Positions 47,618 to 55,915 of a DNA stretch of 64,000 nucleotides are shown here, piece by piece (the stretch's first letter is position 1; each line of letters opens with the position of its first letter). Position numbers and translations under genes: made by a program. The notes beneath the pieces are model-generated. The model was not told where the DNA came from and did no database searches. It saw only the letters and a program-made list of their open reading frames with translations. This DNA comes from Microbacterium sp. 67-17 (lineage in GTDB: Bacteria; Actinomycetota; Actinomycetes; Actinomycetales; Microbacteriaceae), in contig NZ_MKTR01000024.1 of the NCBI RefSeq assembly GCF_001898325.1, forward strand, positions 306,587 through 370,586. Direction: 5' to 3'.

Positions 47618-48493
47618 ATGCGGAGCGTGGGTGAGCTGGCGAGATGGGTCGACGGATGCGGCGGTGCCGCGCACTCGCGGTCGGTTGCTGCCGCTGGCTT
47701 CACCGTGCACGTGGTGCGTACTGCCATCGCACTCGGGGCGCTCGAGCGGGTTCGGCGGAGCTGGCTCGTGCGCCCCGGCTGCGATCTCGCACGGCGCACG
47801 GCTGCGGCAACAGGCGGGCGGCTGACGTGTCTGAGCGCCGCGTCGGCCCTGGGACTGTGGACTCCGCTCCACGACGAGGTCCATGTCGCCGTCGCGCCAA
47901 CGGCGTCTCGCGTCCGTGCTCCCAGGGTGCGGCTGCACTGGGGTAGCGGCCCCGCACCGACTTCGGCGACCCACACCGATGACCCTCTTGTCAATGTGCT
48001 CTTCCACGTGGCTCGCTGCGTGCCGCTCGCGGACGCAGCGGCCGTCTGGGAGTCGGCGCTGCGTAGCGGCCGCACCGATCGCCGCATACTGGAGCGCGTC
48101 CAGTGGGGGAGTGAGCGGGCCCGGCAGTTGGCGTCGGTGGCGTCGCTACTATCCGACTCGGGGATCGAAACACACTTCGTCCACCTCATGCGCAGCATCG
48201 GAGTGACAGTCGCCCAGCAGGTCTGGGTGGACGGGCATCCGCTGGACGGCCTCATCGGTGACCGCCTCGTTGTTCAGCTCGACGGGTTTGCCCATCACCA
48301 GGCATCCGATCGTCGCCGCGACCTTCGCGCTGATACGCGACTCGCCCTCCGTGGCTTCACGGTGCTGCGATTTGACTACCACCAGATTCTGTTCGACCCC
48401 GAGTATGTGACGTCGACAATCACGGATGCCATCGCCCAGGGCCTGCACCGGCAACCGCTCGCCTCGCGGAGGTCGGTCTTCTCCCGGAGGTAG
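47618..48493 (+). CDS. DUF559-domain protein (Vsr-like endonuclease fold)
   Basis: A 291-residue protein. The N-terminal part resembles AbiEi-type or transcriptional-regulator-like folds found in similar actinobacterial proteins (LARWVDGCGGAAHSRSVAAAGFTVHVVRTAIALGALERV). The C-terminal domain (about 185-285) is DUF559, related to Vsr and restriction endonucleases: QVWVDGHPLDGLIGDRLVVQLDGFAHH..RRRDLRADTRLALRGFTVLRF. The Asp in LDG and nearby acidic residues could form the nuclease centre. ATG 47618 lies six bases after CAGACT. Two 70-bp palindromic repeats lie on each side, and the stop TAG is inside copy C. Its function is unknown. Confidence 0.78.
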   Translation: MRSVGELARWVDGCGGAAHSRSVAAAGFTVHVVRTAIALGALERVRRSWLVRPGCDLARRTAAATGGRLTCLSAASALGLWTPLHDEVHVAVAPTASRVRAPRVRLHWGSGPAPTSATHTDDPLVNVLFHVARCVPLADAAAVWESALRSGRTDRRILERVQWGSERARQLASVASLLSDSGIETHFVHLMRSIGVTVAQQVWVDGHPLDGLIGDRLVVQLDGFAHHQASDRRRDLRADTRLALRGFTVLRFDYHQILFDPEYVTSTITDAIAQGLHRQPLASRRSVFSRR

Positions 48494-48539
48494 GACGTGT
48501 TGGCGTGGATTCGCCCTGCATCGGTGACTACTCCTACCT
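48470..48539 (+). repeat. 70-bp palindromic repeat, copy C (contains the DUF559 stop codon)
   Basis: Leading arm AGGTCGGTCTTCTCCCGG (48470-48487), then the 52-base unit beginning AGGTAGGACGTGTTGGCGT and ending CTCCTACCT. It overlaps the last 24 bases of the DUF559 gene, so the protein's final residues (RSVFSRR) and its TAG stop come from the repeat. Confidence 0.75.
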
Positions 48540-48596
48540 GCGGTATGTCAACGGCCTGCAACACAGACAGGCTCGCGGTGGGGACCCGCCGCGTGG

Positions 48597-48666
48597 AGGT
48601 AGGAGGAATCACCGAGGTAGGAGGTGTTGGCGTTACATCGTCCTACGCCGGTGATTTCGCCTACCT
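48597..48666 (+). repeat. 70-bp palindromic repeat, copy D
   Basis: The most symmetrical copy: outer arms AGGTAGGAGGAATCACCG (48597-48614) and CGGTGATTTCGCCTACCT (48649-48666) match as inverted repeats at 16 of 18 positions. The inner unit starts AGGTAGGAGGTGTTGGCGT. It lies between the DUF559 gene and the convergent oligopeptidase gene, in a 212-base gap with no other gene. Confidence 0.78.
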
Positions 48667-48705
48667 GCACAAGGAGCGGCGCGGTGAGGAGGCCGCGCCG
48701 GCGGG

Positions 48706-50814
48706 TCAGTCCTGCGCAACCCCGAGGACATCGAAGATCCACGCGAGTTCGTATGCCCGCTCACGCCACGAGTTGTAGCGTCCGCTGACGCCACCGTGGC
48801 CCGCCGACATCTCGCACTTCAGCAGCGCATCGGCACCGACCTCGCGCAACCGCGCCACCCACTTGGCCGGCTCCACGTACATCACGCGGGTGTCATTGAG
48901 TGAGGTGACGGCGAGGATCCGCGGATAGCTGACGCCATCGCGGACGTTCTCGTAGGGCGTGTACCCCTTCATGTACGCATAGACGCCCGGGTCATCGAGC
49001 GGATTGCCCCATTCGTCCCACTCGATGACGGTCAGCGGCAGCGACGGATCGAGGATGGTCGTCAGGGCATCCACGAACGGCACGACAGCCAGGATGCCGG
49101 CAAACAGCTCCGGAGCGATGTTGGCGACCGCGCCCATGAGCAGGCCGCCGGCGCTGCCGCCCTCCGCTACGAGGTGCTCGGCATCTGTGTACCCGTTCTG
49201 GACGAGGTGCCGGGCTGCCGCAACGAAGTCGGTGAACGTGTTGCGCTTGCTCAGCAGCTTGCCGTCCTCGTACCAGCTGCGTCCCATCTCGCCGCCGCCG
49301 CGCACGTGCGCGACAGCGAACACGACACCCCGGTCGAGCTCCGACAGCCGCGCGATCGAGAACGCCGGGTCGATCGAGTGCTCATAGGATCCGTAGCCGT
49401 ACAGGTGCAGCGGGCGAGGCTTCTCGCCAGGCTCGCCGAACGAGCGTCGCCACACGAGGGATACCGGGATCCGCGTGCCGTCCTCGGCGAGGGCCCACAC
49501 GCGGCGCTGCCCGTAGTCGGCCGGGTCGTAGCCGCCGAGCACCGGCTGCTGCTTGCGGATGCGGCGCTCGTCGGTCGCTACCACGATGTCGACCACCGTC
49601 GAGGGTGTCACGAAGGACCCGAATGCGAGCCGGATCATGGGGGGCGCCCACTCGGGGTTTCCCGCGGTGCCGACGTCGTACAGGTCCTCGTCGAAGGCGA
49701 TTTCGGTGGGCGCCCCGCTGAGGTAGTCGAGGGTCGCGAGCCGGGACAGCCCGTCCCGGCGGTAGGCCACCACTGCCCAGTCACGGAACGTCGAGATGCC
49801 GAGCAGGCGCTGCCCGGGTTCGTGCGCGAGCACGATCTCGCGCGGACCCTGCGGGTCATCGGCGCGAACCCGGACGAGTTCGAAATCCAGAGCCTGGTCG
49901 TTGTGGACGATGTAGAGCACGTCTTCACCGTCGACGACAGCATGGGAGCTTGAGTATTCCACCCCCTCCTGCCGCGGCCACACAACGCGGGGCTGCCCCG
50001 ACAGGTCGTCGGCATCCATCAGCCACTCTTCCGAGGTGATCGAGGAGCCGAGTTCGATGATCAGATAGCGGTCGCTGCGCGTGAACCCTGCACCGACCCA
50101 GTAGCGGTCGTCGGGCTCATGGAAGAGCGTGCGGTCATCGGATGTCGCGGTGCCGACCTCGTGGAGCCACACGGTGTCGGGGCGCCACGCCTCGTCGACG
50201 GTCGTGTAGACGATATGGCGGCCGTCGGGGGAGAAGCTTGCTCCCGCGAACGTGTCGGGGATCTCGTCGGGCAGCAGCTCACCGGTCTCGAGGTCGCGCA
50301 CGCGGATCGTGTACCGCTCGTCACCGACCGTATCGACGGCATACAGCAACCTGGTCGCATCGGTGGAGACCTCGAAGCTGCCCAGGGCGAAGAAGTCATG
50401 CCCATCGGCTTCACGGTTGGCATCCAGGAGCACCTGCTCGCCCGGAACCGTGATGTCGGGGGAGAGGACCGGCGGATCCCAGTCTTCGGGCGAGGCCAAG
50501 GGCGCCCGGCAATGGATGCCGTACTGCTGCCCCTCGATCGAGCGGGTGTAGTACCACCACTGTCCGCGACGCACCGGCACCGACATGTCGGTCTCGAGTA
50601 TGCGGGAGCGAATCTCCTCGAAGATCTGCTCGCGAAGCGGTGCGAGGTGGGCCGTGCGCGCCTCGGTGAAGGCGTTCTCTGCCTCGAGATGGGCGCGGAC
50701 GTCGGCGTCGTCCTTCGCGCGGAGCCATTCGTAGGCATCCTCGACCTCGTCGCCATGATGCGAACGCAGAACGGGGCGGCGGGCGGCGCTGGGTGCTTCG
50801 GGGACGGATGTCAC
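48706..50814 (-). CDS. S9 family peptidase (oligopeptidase B type)
   Basis: A cytosolic prolyl-oligopeptidase-family serine peptidase of 702 residues. The N-terminal beta-propeller (about 75-400) gates access to the C-terminal alpha/beta-hydrolase domain. The nucleophile Ser is in EGGSAGGLLMG, the Asp in TSLNDTRVMYVEP and the His in SAGHGGVSGRY. HVRGGGEMGRSWYEDGK is typical of oligopeptidase B, which cuts after basic residues in short peptides. The GTG at 50814 is the start, seven bases after TAGCGT; upstream frame to 51402 runs through the divergent gene and is spurious. Confidence 0.92.
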   Translation of the reverse strand: MTSVPEAPSAARRPVLRSHHGDEVEDAYEWLRAKDDADVRAHLEAENAFTEARTAHLAPLREQIFEEIRSRILETDMSVPVRRGQWWYYTRSIEGQQYGIHCRAPLASPEDWDPPVLSPDITVPGEQVLLDANREADGHDFFALGSFEVSTDATRLLYAVDTVGDERYTIRVRDLETGELLPDEIPDTFAGASFSPDGRHIVYTTVDEAWRPDTVWLHEVGTATSDDRTLFHEPDDRYWVGAGFTRSDRYLIIELGSSITSEEWLMDADDLSGQPRVVWPRQEGVEYSSSHAVVDGEDVLYIVHNDQALDFELVRVRADDPQGPREIVLAHEPGQRLLGISTFRDWAVVAYRRDGLSRLATLDYLSGAPTEIAFDEDLYDVGTAGNPEWAPPMIRLAFGSFVTPSTVVDIVVATDERRIRKQQPVLGGYDPADYGQRRVWALAEDGTRIPVSLVWRRSFGEPGEKPRPLHLYGYGSYEHSIDPAFSIARLSELDRGVVFAVAHVRGGGEMGRSWYEDGKLLSKRNTFTDFVAAARHLVQNGYTDAEHLVAEGGSAGGLLMGAVANIAPELFAGILAVVPFVDALTTILDPSLPLTVIEWDEWGNPLDDPGVYAYMKGYTPYENVRDGVSYPRILAVTSLNDTRVMYVEPAKWVARLREVGADALLKCEMSAGHGGVSGRYNSWRERAYELAWIFDVLGVAQD

Positions 50815-50868
50815 CCGACCCACGCTAGTCGAGAGGGCCGCGTCGCCCGTGCGACGTATGCTGGCGAC
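50815..50868. promoter_or_regulatory. Compact divergent leaderless promoters
   Basis: Only 54 bases separate the start codons of the oligopeptidase (minus) and the phosphodiesterase (plus). TAGCGT (minus strand) lies seven bases before the former GTG and TATGCT (50857-50862) six bases before the latter ATG. Both transcripts would therefore begin at or next to their start codons, and the -35 regions overlap. Confidence 0.55.
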
Positions 50869-51777
50869 ATGGCTTCGGCTCCCGTGCGTTTCGGTCAGTA
50901 TCCGCCCGCGCTGCGGACGATCGTGCACCTGAGCGACACCCACTTCCTTGACGGTGATCGGCGCCTCGGCGGTCGGTTCGACACCGCAGCGAACCTCGAC
51001 CGGACCCTTCACAAAGTGCGAAGCCTCGGCATCCGTCCCGACGCGATCGTGGTGACCGGCGACCTCACTGACGAGGGAGAGCCCGGCGCCTACCGTGACC
51101 TGCGTGCGTTCCTGGAGCCCCTCGCCCGGCAGCTCGAGGCACCGTTGGTCTGGGTGGCAGGCAACCACGATGAGCGCCCGATGCTTCGCGAGCAGCTGTT
51201 GGATGCCGAACCGACGCAGGAGCCGGTGACCGGCGTCTGGGATCTCGGCGGCTTGCGGCTCATCGCCCTCGACACGTCGGTGCCCGGCTGGCATCACGGC
51301 GACCTCGATGAGGGTCAGCTTCGTTGGCTCCAGGAGCAGCTCGCCACTCCCGCACCGCTCGGGACGCTCCTCGCGATGCACCACCCGCCGATTCCGTCCC
51401 ACCTGCCGTTCTTCGACATCCTCGAACTACGTGACCAGCAGCGTCTCGCCGAGGTGATCGCAGGCACCGATGTTCGCGGCATCCTTGCGGGCCATTTGCA
51501 CTATTCGACGAGTGCGACCTTCGCCGGGATTCCCGTGTCGGTTTCGGCAGCCACCTGCTACACCATGGATCTCGCCCGGCCTGCGCAGCAGGTAAACGGT
51601 ATGGATGCCGGGCAGTCCTTCCACCTCGTGCACGTGTACGAGGCGACGATCACGCACGCTGTCGTGCCGGTCGTCGATGCCGACACCGGCGACTACTTCT
51701 CCGAGGAGTGGGTCGAACGGATGGCGGCACTCACCCCCCACGAGCGACTCGAGGCTTTCTCTCGAAAGCGCTCATGA
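50869..51777 (+). CDS. Metallophosphoesterase, CpdA/Rv0805-like
   Basis: A calcineurin-fold phosphoesterase of 302 residues with the full metal-ligand set in order: LSDTHF, TGDLTDEG, VAGNHDERP, LAMHHPPIP and LAGHLHYS. This pattern fits class III cyclic nucleotide phosphodiesterases, which can hydrolyse cAMP, though such enzymes act on several phosphodiesters. A C-terminal extension beyond the fold (about 255-302) is present, as in Rv0805. ATG 50869 is six bases after TATGCT. aspA starts 12 bases after its stop and may share the transcript. Confidence 0.88.
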   Translation: MASAPVRFGQYPPALRTIVHLSDTHFLDGDRRLGGRFDTAANLDRTLHKVRSLGIRPDAIVVTGDLTDEGEPGAYRDLRAFLEPLARQLEAPLVWVAGNHDERPMLREQLLDAEPTQEPVTGVWDLGGLRLIALDTSVPGWHHGDLDEGQLRWLQEQLATPAPLGTLLAMHHPPIPSHLPFFDILELRDQQRLAEVIAGTDVRGILAGHLHYSTSATFAGIPVSVSAATCYTMDLARPAQQVNGMDAGQSFHLVHVYEATITHAVVPVVDADTGDYFSEEWVERMAALTPHERLEAFSRKRS

Positions 51778-51789
51778 ACGGCAGGAACA

Positions 51790-53262
51790 ATGACGCACCA
51801 CACGGCCGCTTCGGCGCGCACCGAAACTGATTCTCTGGGGTCGATGGAGATCCCCGCTGACGCGTACTGGGGCATCCACACCGCCCGCGCGCTGGAGAAC
51901 TTCCCGATCTCGAGGCGCCCGATCTCGGTCTACGCCGACCTCGTGCGCGCCCTCGCGATGGTCAAGCAGGCTGCGGCGCGAGCCAACGCCGAGATCGGGG
52001 TTCTCGATCGCGAGAAGGCGGTGCTCATCGACCGAGCCTCGCAGCTGGTCATCGACGGTCAGTTCCACGACCAGTTCGTGGTCGGGGTGGTTCAAGGAGG
52101 CGCTGGCACCTCGACGAACATGAACGCGAACGAGGTCATCACGAACATCGCGTTGGAGCTAGCAGGCAGGCCCAAGGGTGACTACGCGTTCCTCTCGCCG
52201 ATCGACGACACCAACCGTAGTCAGTCGACCAACGATGTCTATCCGACGGCAATCAAGGTCGGGTTGAGTCTCGACCTGCAGACACTCTTGGAAGAGCTCG
52301 ACCTGCTACGCCAATCGTTCCTGCGGAAAGCGACGGAATTCCACGACGTCCTGAAGGTCGGCCGCACGCAGCTGCAGGATGCCGTCCCCATGACTCTCGG
52401 GCAGGAGTTCCACGGCTTTGCGACCACCCTGGGTCAGGACTATCAGCGGCTTACCGAGAACGCGCATCTGCTCTTCGAGGTCAACCTCGGCGCGACGGCG
52501 ATCGGCACCGGGATCACCGCCCACCCCGACTATGCGGCGGCGGTGCTGCGTCATCTTCGCGAGATCACGGGGCTGGACCTCGAGACCGCATCCGACCTCG
52601 TCGAGTCGACCAGCGACACGGGGGCGTTCATGTCGTTCTCGGCATCCCTGAAGCGCAACGCCATCAAGCTCTCGAAGATCTCGAACGACCTGCGTCTGCT
52701 CTCGTCGGGCCCGCAGGCGGGGCTCGGAGAGATCTCGCTGCCCGCGCGCCAGGCGGGATCGAGCATCATGCCCGGCAAGGTGAACCCCGTCATCCCGGAG
52801 GTCGTCAATCAGGTGGCCTTCGCGGTAGCCGGCGCGGACCTGACGGTGACGATGGCCGTCGAGGGCGGTCAGCTGCAGCTGAATGCCTTCGAGCCGATCA
52901 TCGCTCACTCGATCTTCCAATCGATCACCTGGATGCGTCGCGCGATGCGCACCCTGCGCGTGAACTGCGTCGACGGCATCACCGCCAATCGCGAGCGTCT
53001 CGCGGCGTCGGTTGGAGCCTCGGTCGGTGTCGTGACCGCGCTGACACCGTTCATCGGTTACGCGGCTGCTGCAGCACTGGCCAAGGCTGCTCTGGTGTCT
53101 GGACGCAACATCGCTGATCTGGTGGTCGAGGGTGGACTCATGTCGCGCGACGAAGTGACCAAGCAGCTCTCGCCCCAGCGGCTCTCGGGACTCCAAGCCG
53201 TGACCGCCGCGATGCCGATCATCGGGTTCGAGACCGCGCCCACGGGAGACACCGACCTGTAA
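51790..53262 (+). CDS. aspA: Aspartate ammonia-lyase
   Basis: Interconverts aspartate with fumarate and ammonia. The fumarase/aspartase signature GSSIMPGKVNPV holds the catalytic Ser loop; GGAGTSTNMNANEVI, STNDVYPTAIKV and GRTQLQDAVP are further active-site blocks. Length is 490, slightly longer than the usual 470-480. A weak GGCAGG precedes the ATG. Aspartases and fumarases are close relatives; the TSTNMNANEV and length favour aspartase. Confidence 0.9.
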   Translation: MTHHTAASARTETDSLGSMEIPADAYWGIHTARALENFPISRRPISVYADLVRALAMVKQAAARANAEIGVLDREKAVLIDRASQLVIDGQFHDQFVVGVVQGGAGTSTNMNANEVITNIALELAGRPKGDYAFLSPIDDTNRSQSTNDVYPTAIKVGLSLDLQTLLEELDLLRQSFLRKATEFHDVLKVGRTQLQDAVPMTLGQEFHGFATTLGQDYQRLTENAHLLFEVNLGATAIGTGITAHPDYAAAVLRHLREITGLDLETASDLVESTSDTGAFMSFSASLKRNAIKLSKISNDLRLLSSGPQAGLGEISLPARQAGSSIMPGKVNPVIPEVVNQVAFAVAGADLTVTMAVEGGQLQLNAFEPIIAHSIFQSITWMRRAMRTLRVNCVDGITANRERLAASVGASVGVVTALTPFIGYAAAAALAKAALVSGRNIADLVVEGGLMSRDEVTKQLSPQRLSGLQAVTAAMPIIGFETAPTGDTDL

Positions 53263-53370
53263 CGCGGAGCCAGCGCATTGCGGAAGCTGGGAATATGCCG
53301 CTAGATTGCGGCGAGGTCGCTCAATGGCGTGCGACCACCCCTCACCCGAAATGGACGCAAGGAGTCGCCC

Positions 53371-53655
53371 ATGTCCGATTCACCCGCCTACCAGCCTGCC
53401 CCGCAGGCTCCCGCCGGCGTGCCGGCCGTCGTGCCCGGTAAGACGCTCGGCATCGTCGCACTGATCCTCGCCTTCTTCTTCCAGCTGCTCGGCCTGATCC
53501 TTGGGATCGTCGCGCTGAACCAGAGCAAGGGATCGGGCTACAGCAACGCTCCCGCCAAGTGGGCCATCTGGCTCAGCATCATCTTCATGGTGCTGGGAGT
53601 TGTCATCATGATCATCGTGTTCTCGACGGCATCCTTCGTCGTCTACTCGAACTGA
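53371..53655 (+). CDS. DUF4190-like small membrane protein
   Basis: A 94-residue protein with a Pro/Ala-rich N-terminal tail (SPAYQPAPQAPAGVPAVVPGKT) and two membrane helices (about 27-49 and 67-90) linked by ALNQSKGSGYSNAPAKWAIW, which fits the DUF4190 type common in actinobacteria. AAGGAG precedes the ATG at 53371. Function unknown. Confidence 0.78.
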   Translation: MSDSPAYQPAPQAPAGVPAVVPGKTLGIVALILAFFFQLLGLILGIVALNQSKGSGYSNAPAKWAIWLSIIFMVLGVVIMIIVFSTASFVVYSN

Positions 53656-53679
53656 CGATCACCCGAATGCACTGCCCGA

Positions 53680-54543
53680 TCAGTCGATGATCCGGCAGTG
53701 CGTTCTCAATTCCCCGATCCCTTCAACGCCGACCGTCACCGTCGAGCGGTCGCGGAGGAAGACCTGTGGATCCCGGGAGTAGCCGGCACCGCCCGGGCTG
53801 CCCGTGGAGATGAGGGTCCCGGGCAGGAGGGTCGCTGACGCTGACAAGTGAGCGATCAGCGTCGAGACCGGCCTGACCATCTGGCCCGTGGAGGCATCCT
53901 GGAGGGTGTGTCCGTCGAGGACCGTCCAGATGCGCAGGTCCTGCGGGTCGGGGATCTCGTCGGCTGTGACGACGACCGGTCCGACCGGGGTGAAGCCGTC
54001 GAATGACTTGCAGCGCGACCACTGCGCCTCAGCGAACTGGATATCGCGCGCCGTGATGTCGTTGACGACGGTGTAGCCCCAGACATGATCAAGAGCTGAC
54101 TCGGGTGTGACGTCCTTCGCGGGCCGGCCGATGATCACTCCGAGCTCGGCCTCATAGTCCACGGACTCGCTGAGTGTGCGTGGCCAGCTCGTCGTGCCGT
54201 CGTGCCCTGCCAGGGAGCCCGGCCACAGCACGAAGACCGTCGGCGCCGTGTCGGTCTTCAGCCCCAGTTCGCTGGAGTGCGCCGCGTAGTTCAGGCCGAC
54301 GGCGAGGATGACGGGTGGCTGGGGCACCGCGGGCCCGTAGACGGCGCCGTCGAGGGGAATACGGGGAGCTGTCGACGCCGCCGCGCGAACCCGATCGAGC
54401 AGCTCATCGCCGCCCTCGATGAGCTCGTTGAGGGTGACCGGCGCCCCGTCGAAGAGCTGCGACACCACCGCTGCCCCGTCGTGATCGACGGTTACGAGCT
54501 GCGGTGTGGCTGACCCGGGGAGGGAGATGTGGGCGAAGCGCAT
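53680..54543 (-). CDS. Fumarylacetoacetate hydrolase-family protein
   Basis: A 287-residue FAH-fold enzyme with metal ligands in VDYEAELGVIIGR and the typical VGLNYAAHSSELG, YTVVNDITARD, CKSFDGFTPVGP and TLISTGSPGGAG. Members cleave C-C bonds or decarboxylate/isomerise beta-keto acids in aromatic catabolism, or act on oxaloacetate. No pathway genes are adjacent, so the substrate is unknown. ATG 54543 is six bases after TAGCGT (54550-54555). Confidence 0.88.
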   Translation of the reverse strand: MRFAHISLPGSATPQLVTVDHDGAAVVSQLFDGAPVTLNELIEGGDELLDRVRAAASTAPRIPLDGAVYGPAVPQPPVILAVGLNYAAHSSELGLKTDTAPTVFVLWPGSLAGHDGTTSWPRTLSESVDYEAELGVIIGRPAKDVTPESALDHVWGYTVVNDITARDIQFAEAQWSRCKSFDGFTPVGPVVVTADEIPDPQDLRIWTVLDGHTLQDASTGQMVRPVSTLIAHLSASATLLPGTLISTGSPGGAGYSRDPQVFLRDRSTVTVGVEGIGELRTHCRIID

Positions 54544-54733
54544 CCACCCACGCTAGCGCCGAACAAAGACTCAGCGCCCGGTGCCGCGGCGATGCCTGCG
54601 AGTCGAAATCCGGGCGCTGAGTTGAACTACTATCAGCTTCTCGCCGCATCCGCGCCCTGTCAAGAGTCCCCGTGTGATCGGCGGTCGCGGTGTCGCATTG
54701 CGCGCCGCGACCGGCTCTGGTGGGATGGTGAGC

Positions 54734-55102
54734 ATGACTGATGACCGCACCAAGCCCGACATCGACGCCCCGCAGGGCCCCGCTCCCTCCGAACTTGTCA
54801 TCCGTGACCTCATCGTGGGTGAGGGAGCCGAGGCGAAGCCGGGCGACAGCGTCACCGTGCACTACGTCGGCGTCGAGTACGACTCGGGTGAGGAGTTCGA
54901 CTCGTCGTGGAACCGCGGTGAGAGCATCCAGTTCCCGCTCCGCGGACTCATCCAGGGCTGGCAGGACGGCATTCCGGGGATGCGTGAGGGCGGTCGCCGC
55001 GAATTGGTGATCCCGCCTCACCTGGCGTACGGCCCCGCCGGTGGCCACTTCCTGGGCGGCAAGACCCTCATTTTCATCATCGACCTCGTCTCGGTCGGCT
55101 GA
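54734..55102 (+). CDS. FKBP-type peptidyl-prolyl isomerase, single domain
   Basis: A cytosolic 122-residue FKBP. The fold shows VHYVGVEYDSGEEFDSSWNRG, IQGWQDGIPGMREGGRRELVIPPHLAYG and TLIFIIDLVSV, including the conserved active-site aromatics. It probably aids protein folding. Start codons at 54725 (ATG), 54728 (GTG) and 54734 (ATG) are all possible; I chose 54734 as the start of the conserved acidic N-terminus. A strong terminator follows. Confidence 0.88.
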   Translation: MTDDRTKPDIDAPQGPAPSELVIRDLIVGEGAEAKPGDSVTVHYVGVEYDSGEEFDSSWNRGESIQFPLRGLIQGWQDGIPGMREGGRRELVIPPHLAYGPAGGHFLGGKTLIFIIDLVSVG

Positions 55103-55120
55103 GTATCTCTGACTTTTCAC

Positions 55121-55152
55121 ACGGCGGCGGATGGTTCGGCATCCGCCGCCGT
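55121..55152 (+). terminator. Rho-independent terminator after the FKBP gene
   Basis: Perfect 13-bp stem, ACGGCGGCGGATG (55121-55133) and CATCCGCCGCCGT (55140-55152), loop GTTCGG, followed by TTCGTC. It lies 19 bases after the stop. Confidence 0.8.
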
Positions 55153-55281
55153 TTCGTCGCTGCGATGACCGGGAGATGACGCGCTCGCAAATTTTTCCAT
55201 TCACGGGAATAGAGCGCCCGAGCTGCAGTGTTGGGGCTCTTGTCGCCGCGTGGCGGCCCAGAGAACTCCCGAGGAGAGAGC

Positions 55282-55845
55282 ATGACCGAAACGACAACCG
55301 TCGAGATCCCCGGCTACCGCGTCGGCACGTGGCAGCTTGATGCGTCGCACAGCGAGGTCCACTTCACCGTCCGGCACATGATGATCTCGAAGGTGCGCGG
55401 CACCTTCGGTGTCAAGAGCGCGACGTTCGTGACTCCTGCGAACCCGCTTGAGACCACCGTGACCGCATCGGTCGACGTGACGTCGGTCGACACGAAGGAT
55501 GAGGGCCGCGACAAGCACCTCGCCTCTGCCGACTTCTTCGACGCCGAGCAGTACCCCACGATGGACTTCGTCTCGACCGGTGTGCGCATCGAGAAGGGCG
55601 ACTTCTTCGTCGACGGCGACCTCACCATCCGCGGCATCACCAAGCCCGTGACCTTCGAGGTCGAGTTCGGTGGCTTCGGCAACGACCCGTGGGGCAACTA
55701 CAAGGCCGGCGCAACGGCCAAGGCTGTCATCAACCGCGAGGACTTCGGCCTCACGTGGAACGCCGCGCTCGAGACCGGAGGCGTGCTCGTGGGCAAGGAC
55801 GTGACGATCGAACTCGACCTGCAGGGTGCCCTCCAGGCCGACTGA
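55282..55845 (+). CDS. YceI-family protein
   Basis: A 187-residue lipocalin-like beta barrel (YceI) that typically binds long polyprenyl or other lipids. GTWQLDASHSEVHFTVRHMMISKVRGTF and the end AALETGGVLVGKDVTIELDLQG are characteristic. No signal peptide is present, so it should be cytoplasmic, unlike E. coli YceI. GAGGAGAGAG precedes the ATG. It is flanked by two terminators and so is a single-gene unit. Confidence 0.88.
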   Translation: MTETTTVEIPGYRVGTWQLDASHSEVHFTVRHMMISKVRGTFGVKSATFVTPANPLETTVTASVDVTSVDTKDEGRDKHLASADFFDAEQYPTMDFVSTGVRIEKGDFFVDGDLTIRGITKPVTFEVEFGGFGNDPWGNYKAGATAKAVINREDFGLTWNAALETGGVLVGKDVTIELDLQGALQAD

Positions 55846-55862
55846 GGTAACGGAGAAATCAC

Positions 55863-55896
55863 CGGTGGGGTGGATGCTGCGGCATCCGCCCCACCG
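55863..55896. terminator. Terminator between yceI-type gene and MFS gene
   Basis: A 14-bp stem with one G-T pair, CGGTGGGGTGGATG (55863-55876) and CATCCGCCCCACCG (55883-55896), loop CTGCGG, then TCGTTTG. It sits between two convergent genes and may serve both. Confidence 0.75.
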
Positions 55897-55915
55897 TCGT
55901 TTGCGGCGAGCCTGA

